NCBI GenBank assembly: GCA_014338405.1
Contig: JTDE01000217.1
Span: 9,172 to 73,171 of the forward strand
Direction of reading: 5' to 3'
Length of the DNA stretch: 64,000 bases
Source: Paragonimus skrjabini miyazakii
Taxonomy: Eukaryota > Platyhelminthes > Trematoda > Plagiorchiida > Troglotrematidae
Position numbers and translations under genes: made by a program. Shown here piece after piece: positions 60,821-64,000 of this stretch (position 1 is the stretch's first letter; each line of letters starts with the position of its first letter). Under the pieces are notes generated by a model, which did no database searches, had not been told where the DNA came from, and saw only the letters and a list, made by a program, of their open reading frames with translations.

Positions 60821-62398
60821 TCATTTCCTGTGACCTCGATTTGGTGATACTAGGTCAGGTATTTTGGGCACAATTATGGTTCTTCGTGAGATCCGTGGTT
60901 CGTGCTTCGTCGAATCGGATGTGTAGTTTCCTTCAGAAGAACTGTAGCTGGCGCTTTCAATTGATTGGTTCTCTGTAGTCTTGTCTGTCTGATCCGTGTC
61001 CATTAAGGTGATGCGACTGGACCGTTGTCGCCCAACCGCCTCACTTGTTTTGTCTGTGCCCGCACCACTGATTGTATCCGGTCCGGCTAGTGATTTTCGA
61101 CGACGTTGTGTAGCCGATGTCCCCGTTCCGGTCGGTGTGCCCTCACCATCTCGTCCGGCGGCTGGCCTACCGATTTGATACGTTTCCGTCAGGCGTCCTC
61201 CGCCTGCACCCGTGTACATCTCTAACGCTTTCAGGGTAGCCTCTTCAAACAGTGGCAATTTATCCGGTGCTTGTGAACGTAACACGGCCATAATCTCGTT
61301 GATCAAAATTTTGTTCGCGCGGTTTCTATCGTTGTAGACGCGAATAATATCCGAGTACAAATTGGCCGGCAATTCGTGCCACAGCGTTTCAGAATAAATC
61401 TTACCCCGACGACTCATCAGCGGAGTCGTGGATCTGCCCGCGGGCACACTCACCGAACTGGGCTGCTTGCTAAGATTGGCCAACCGTTCGGCCTCGGCCT
61501 GAATTTCTGCCAAATTGATCACAACCACGTGTAGGATGGTGAAAAGTAAATTTCTGGTCATTTCCTTTCGTCGAAAGATTCGACATTCAAAAAAGTGTAT
61601 CAGCTTTGGAGATGGGCAGCTGAAGAGAAGATCACCTAACGTATAGTAAATGTAACCGAGCACACGATGATTCACCTCGTGAAATTGATATTCTATTTTC
61701 GGATGATGAAATATAATTTGTCGACCACGCGCTAGTTCTAGGTCGTTGTGATGTTCCTTAGCGTCACGAAATTGTTCCACATAGGACTCCCACGGTATCA
61801 GAGCAATGGCCATGGCACGTACAAGCGCTGCAATGACCAATTCCAATTTATCATAAAGGCGGAAACGAAATTTACGTGTCAAAAATGCTATTCCAATGCA
61901 CAATTCTTGAATCAGATCACGACAATCGGTACTCATACTAGTGGCCACGGCCTCATTCAATGAGGCAGCATTATGTGTCAACCATTCGGCCATTTTCTCA
62001 TAATCTCTTGGTTCTACGGCCAGTTTGCACAATGTTCGGATAGCCTGGATTTTATCATGGGATGATACTTTGGAAGTTGCAGTTCCGTCATCGGAAAGCT
62101 GAGTCGTATCCATCAGTTTGGCCACTTCTTCCTCAATGATTTTTCCAACCGGACTTAGGCCATGTCGTATGAGCGGTGTGAAACCCCGCATACGACTCAA
62201 AAAAGCAGAAAGAGGCAATCCATTGATACTGGGCAAATTTTCTAAAATTATATGGTTTAGTGCGGCACATTGTTCTTTCAGGTACGTCTTGAACATGTCT
62301 TTGGCACGTTTATGGTATTTTTCCTCTGCCTCTTTGAGGATCATGCCCGAGACCTTCTTCGTGTCCATCGCGAACAAAATTGCCACCGAACTGGCCAT
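60821..62398 (-). CDS. Conserved-looking intronless protein of unknown function, 525 aa
   Basis: By far the longest uninterrupted frame in the window, on the reverse strand. The ATG at 62398 is preceded by ACAAAC, a good initiation context. Residues 1-396 look like a dense bundle of amphipathic helices (for example KKVSGMILKEAEEKYHKRAK, LYDKLELVIAALVRAMAIAL, EMTRNLLFTILHVVVINLAE) with no clear membrane segment. Residues 397-525 are low-complexity and polar, rich in Ser, Thr, Gly and Arg, and probably disordered. I do not recognise the family and see no catalytic motif. Codon use is even and coding-like throughout. The absence of introns contrasts sharply with its multi-exon neighbours and may mean a retrocopy. 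No splice acceptor sits before its ATG, unlike the three forward-strand genes. It is convergent with PPWD1. Confidence 0.85.
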   Translation of the reverse strand: MASSVAILFAMDTKKVSGMILKEAEEKYHKRAKDMFKTYLKEQCAALNHIILENLPSINGLPLSAFLSRMRGFTPLIRHGLSPVGKIIEEEVAKLMDTTQLSDDGTATSKVSSHDKIQAIRTLCKLAVEPRDYEKMAEWLTHNAASLNEAVATSMSTDCRDLIQELCIGIAFLTRKFRFRLYDKLELVIAALVRAMAIALIPWESYVEQFRDAKEHHNDLELARGRQIIFHHPKIEYQFHEVNHRVLGYIYYTLGDLLFSCPSPKLIHFFECRIFRRKEMTRNLLFTILHVVVINLAEIQAEAERLANLSKQPSSVSVPAGRSTTPLMSRRGKIYSETLWHELPANLYSDIIRVYNDRNRANKILINEIMAVLRSQAPDKLPLFEEATLKALEMYTGAGGGRLTETYQIGRPAAGRDGEGTPTGTGTSATQRRRKSLAGPDTISGAGTDKTSEAVGRQRSSRITLMDTDQTDKTTENQSIESASYSSSEGNYTSDSTKHEPRISRRTIIVPKIPDLVSPNRGHRK

Positions 62399-62745
62399 GT
62401 TTGTTGTGCTCGGTTATCTTACATACAGTGGATTGACTCCCACGTGATTTGATCGATAATCACTTGAGATTTCGAATTTCCACTTTGTTTGACACATCGT
62501 GGTTCTGACTGGGTTATGAAGTCTAAACCGTGTATCCGAAGCCAATTAAGTTCGAAGTCATCAAAATCCACCACAGGTCTCAGCGTTACAACAGCTTAAT
62601 GAGTGAGGTTTGGGAGTAAGCTGTTGTACATTTTGCATGCACTTTACAACCAGCTGGGAATTCTTTTGCCAAGGCTATTTTGGTATTGTTTCGAGTTGTT
62701 GTCATGCAGTACTGTGATATAGTAAGGACTGACATTTTAATTAAG

Positions 62746-62979
62746 ATGGCGTTTAAGGTAAACTGGTCTCTAGGGAACTCACGTGCTTCTAACCGTCCAT
62801 CATTTTTGACGGTAAACAGATTTGATGTCGTTATGCGCAGTGGACGTAGAAACGTGGGAACAACACGATATCCAGCCGAAATAGTTGAAATAAATTTTGC
62901 CGATCCGAGATTGGATAGTACTGCCATAGCAAACACTGCGGTGCTATCAGCGCTGATTCACAATTATGGAGACCAGTGA
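62746..62979 (+). CDS. Possible small protein, 77 aa, divergent from the 525-aa gene
   Basis: The frame opens at ATTAAGATGGCG, a plausible start, and reads MAFKVNWSLGNSRASNRPSF to ALIHNYGDQ and TGA, with a fairly even, protein-like composition. A GTAAAC follows directly after codon 4, so this could also be a tiny first exon followed by an intron. The reverse strand is also open across the area (62936-62586), so this may be chance. No family resemblance. Confidence 0.25.
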   Translation: MAFKVNWSLGNSRASNRPSFLTVNRFDVVMRSGRRNVGTTRYPAEIVEINFADPRLDSTAIANTAVLSALIHNYGDQ

Positions 62980-63324
62980 ACACCTTCAGCACCGTTCGAA
63001 AGTTGCATGTTTTCTCATCAATGGAGGTTAGGGTTTTCAACAAATTTTTACTAAGTTAAAAGAAAACTGTCCGTAAATTCAAACCAAAATTTCATGCCAT
63101 CCATACTGATACTTGTGTAGTGACCAGCGATCGTGTGGCTTCTCTAAGGATCCCGGCTGCAACCGTGTTTTCCCGCTTGTCTGTTTTGTACGCATGATTC
63201 TGTGTACGCCTGCAATAGGAGGCCTGATACGAACTCAGTGCCAATTTCTTCAATGGTGCAACTAATTGCACGCAGCGAATGCTTGTCCCTTTCCTAACGA
63301 CTCACCTACTATTCTATTCTTCAA
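62980..63324. other. Intergenic, no feature seen
   Basis: No supportable gene or repeat. Confidence 0.3.
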
Positions 63325-63486
63325 GGTCGTTTAATCGAACCCTTTCGAGCGTTGTTTAACGCACTCGAGGGTTCCATGCACTTTTCGTTGGGCGCGCTTT
63401 TGAGTGCCGCCGAGCGGGTTGTGGCCTGTCTCGCGCTTCTTTTCTTTTTACTCTCGGCTGCTGCCGTTGGGCCAGGACTAGGCTAG
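63325..63486 (+). other. GC-rich structured block: candidate small RNA or terminal coding exon
   Basis: A local GC and CpG peak in AT-leaning surroundings. It begins after a pyrimidine-AAG acceptor-like site (ending 63325), contains a strong stem-loop (GAACCC at 63337-63342 pairing with GGGTTC at 63369-63374, with further pairing inside) and is followed by a five-T run at 63445. One frame is open from 63325 to a TAG at 63486 and would encode RLIEPFRALFNALEGSMHFS, then a hydrophobic VVACLALLFFLLSAAAV helix. I cannot decide between a structured RNA, a coding exon and neither. Confidence 0.25.
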
Positions 63487-64000
63487 AGCTAACTACTTAT
63501 CATATTTCCAAACATTGCTGGAAATATACGGTTTGTTTCTAAACCCAACTGTATTCTCTAGTTCAGTGCCTGTTGGGACTACGTTCCGATTGCTCTTCAG
63601 GAAAGGCGTATTAAATTGTTAGTGGACGAGGGTCTAGCGCATACCCACTTGTCCACAACACTTGACGTTGAAGTATTCGTTTCATTTGAGTAGCGCATGC
63701 TATTATTTTCACAGCAAATCTGACAAGCCGTCTTGTGTCTCGTTCGGATGGATCGTTTCATCTTTCTGGTCATTTTGTCGCTAGATATTACGTGGAATGT
63801 ATCAATGCTTTGTTAACGACCATCTATAAATCTCATCTACTCATTTTCACATCCCTATCGGCCAATTTCCTCCTTTGCCCCTGCTTTAGCTTTCATGTGG
63901 GGTGTTTGAAGACAATAAAATAGTGTCGATCACTAAATGCATATTGCTCAATTCCTGAGCTTTTCTTGATCAGTTCTCAGTTCAACAAATGAGACGCAGC
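63487..64000. other. Right edge, no gene seen
   Basis: Contains an AATAAA at 63915-63920 with no convincing upstream gene in the window. Confidence 0.3.

Noticed and set aside
1..64000. CRISPR array, rRNA genes, bacterial operon or recently transferred prokaryotic DNA
   Set aside because: No regularly spaced direct repeats, no rRNA core sequences, and all recognised genes are intron-containing eukaryotic genes apart from one intronless frame of eukaryotic character.

Overview
The window looks like nuclear DNA of a digenean flatworm (trematode). Three forward-strand genes have vertebrate orthologues I recognise, are cut into many small exons by introns of up to about 8 kb, and are packed with RTE-type non-LTR retrotransposons, Penelope-like (GIY-YIG) fragments and tRNA-derived SINEs typical of liver-fluke genomes. 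The organism call is inferred from protein flavour and repeat content; I cannot name the species.

Layout: positions 1-2540 hold a decayed reverse-strand RTE fragment and plain upstream sequence. Positions 2557-23801 hold PDSS2 (decaprenyl-diphosphate synthase subunit 2, ubiquinone side-chain synthesis), with two RTE bodies in its large introns. Positions 23802-28411 are intergenic with a degenerate RTE. Positions 28412-31083 hold ZNRD2 (a small zinc-ribbon protein) in three exons, which I could join in frame to 193 residues. Positions 31084-33632 are intergenic with two RTE pieces. Positions 33633-57110 hold PPWD1 (spliceosomal WD40-cyclophilin protein) in 13 exons that join without a phase error into 683 residues; its introns carry Penelope fragments, SINEs, a reverse transcriptase remnant and microsatellites. 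Positions 57111-60820 are intergenic with an RTE tail and a striking 0.6-kb palindrome. Positions 60821-62398, reverse strand, hold an intronless 525-residue gene of unknown function. The right end (62399-64000) has a weak small ORF and a GC-rich structured block.

The four genes have no obvious functional link. What unites the forward-strand trio is that each start codon lies 3-8 bases after a polypyrimidine-AG splice acceptor, as expected if mRNAs receive a flatworm spliced leader. The most unusual structural theme is large inverted repeats: a SINE pair in ZNRD2 intron 2, a second SINE pair in PPWD1 intron 11, an inverted RTE-tail pair in ZNRD2 intron 2, and a long-armed hairpin between the convergent PPWD1 and the intronless gene. 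Those inside introns would fold into double-stranded RNA if transcribed. I found no CRISPR array, rRNA gene, intact tRNA gene or prokaryote-like operon.
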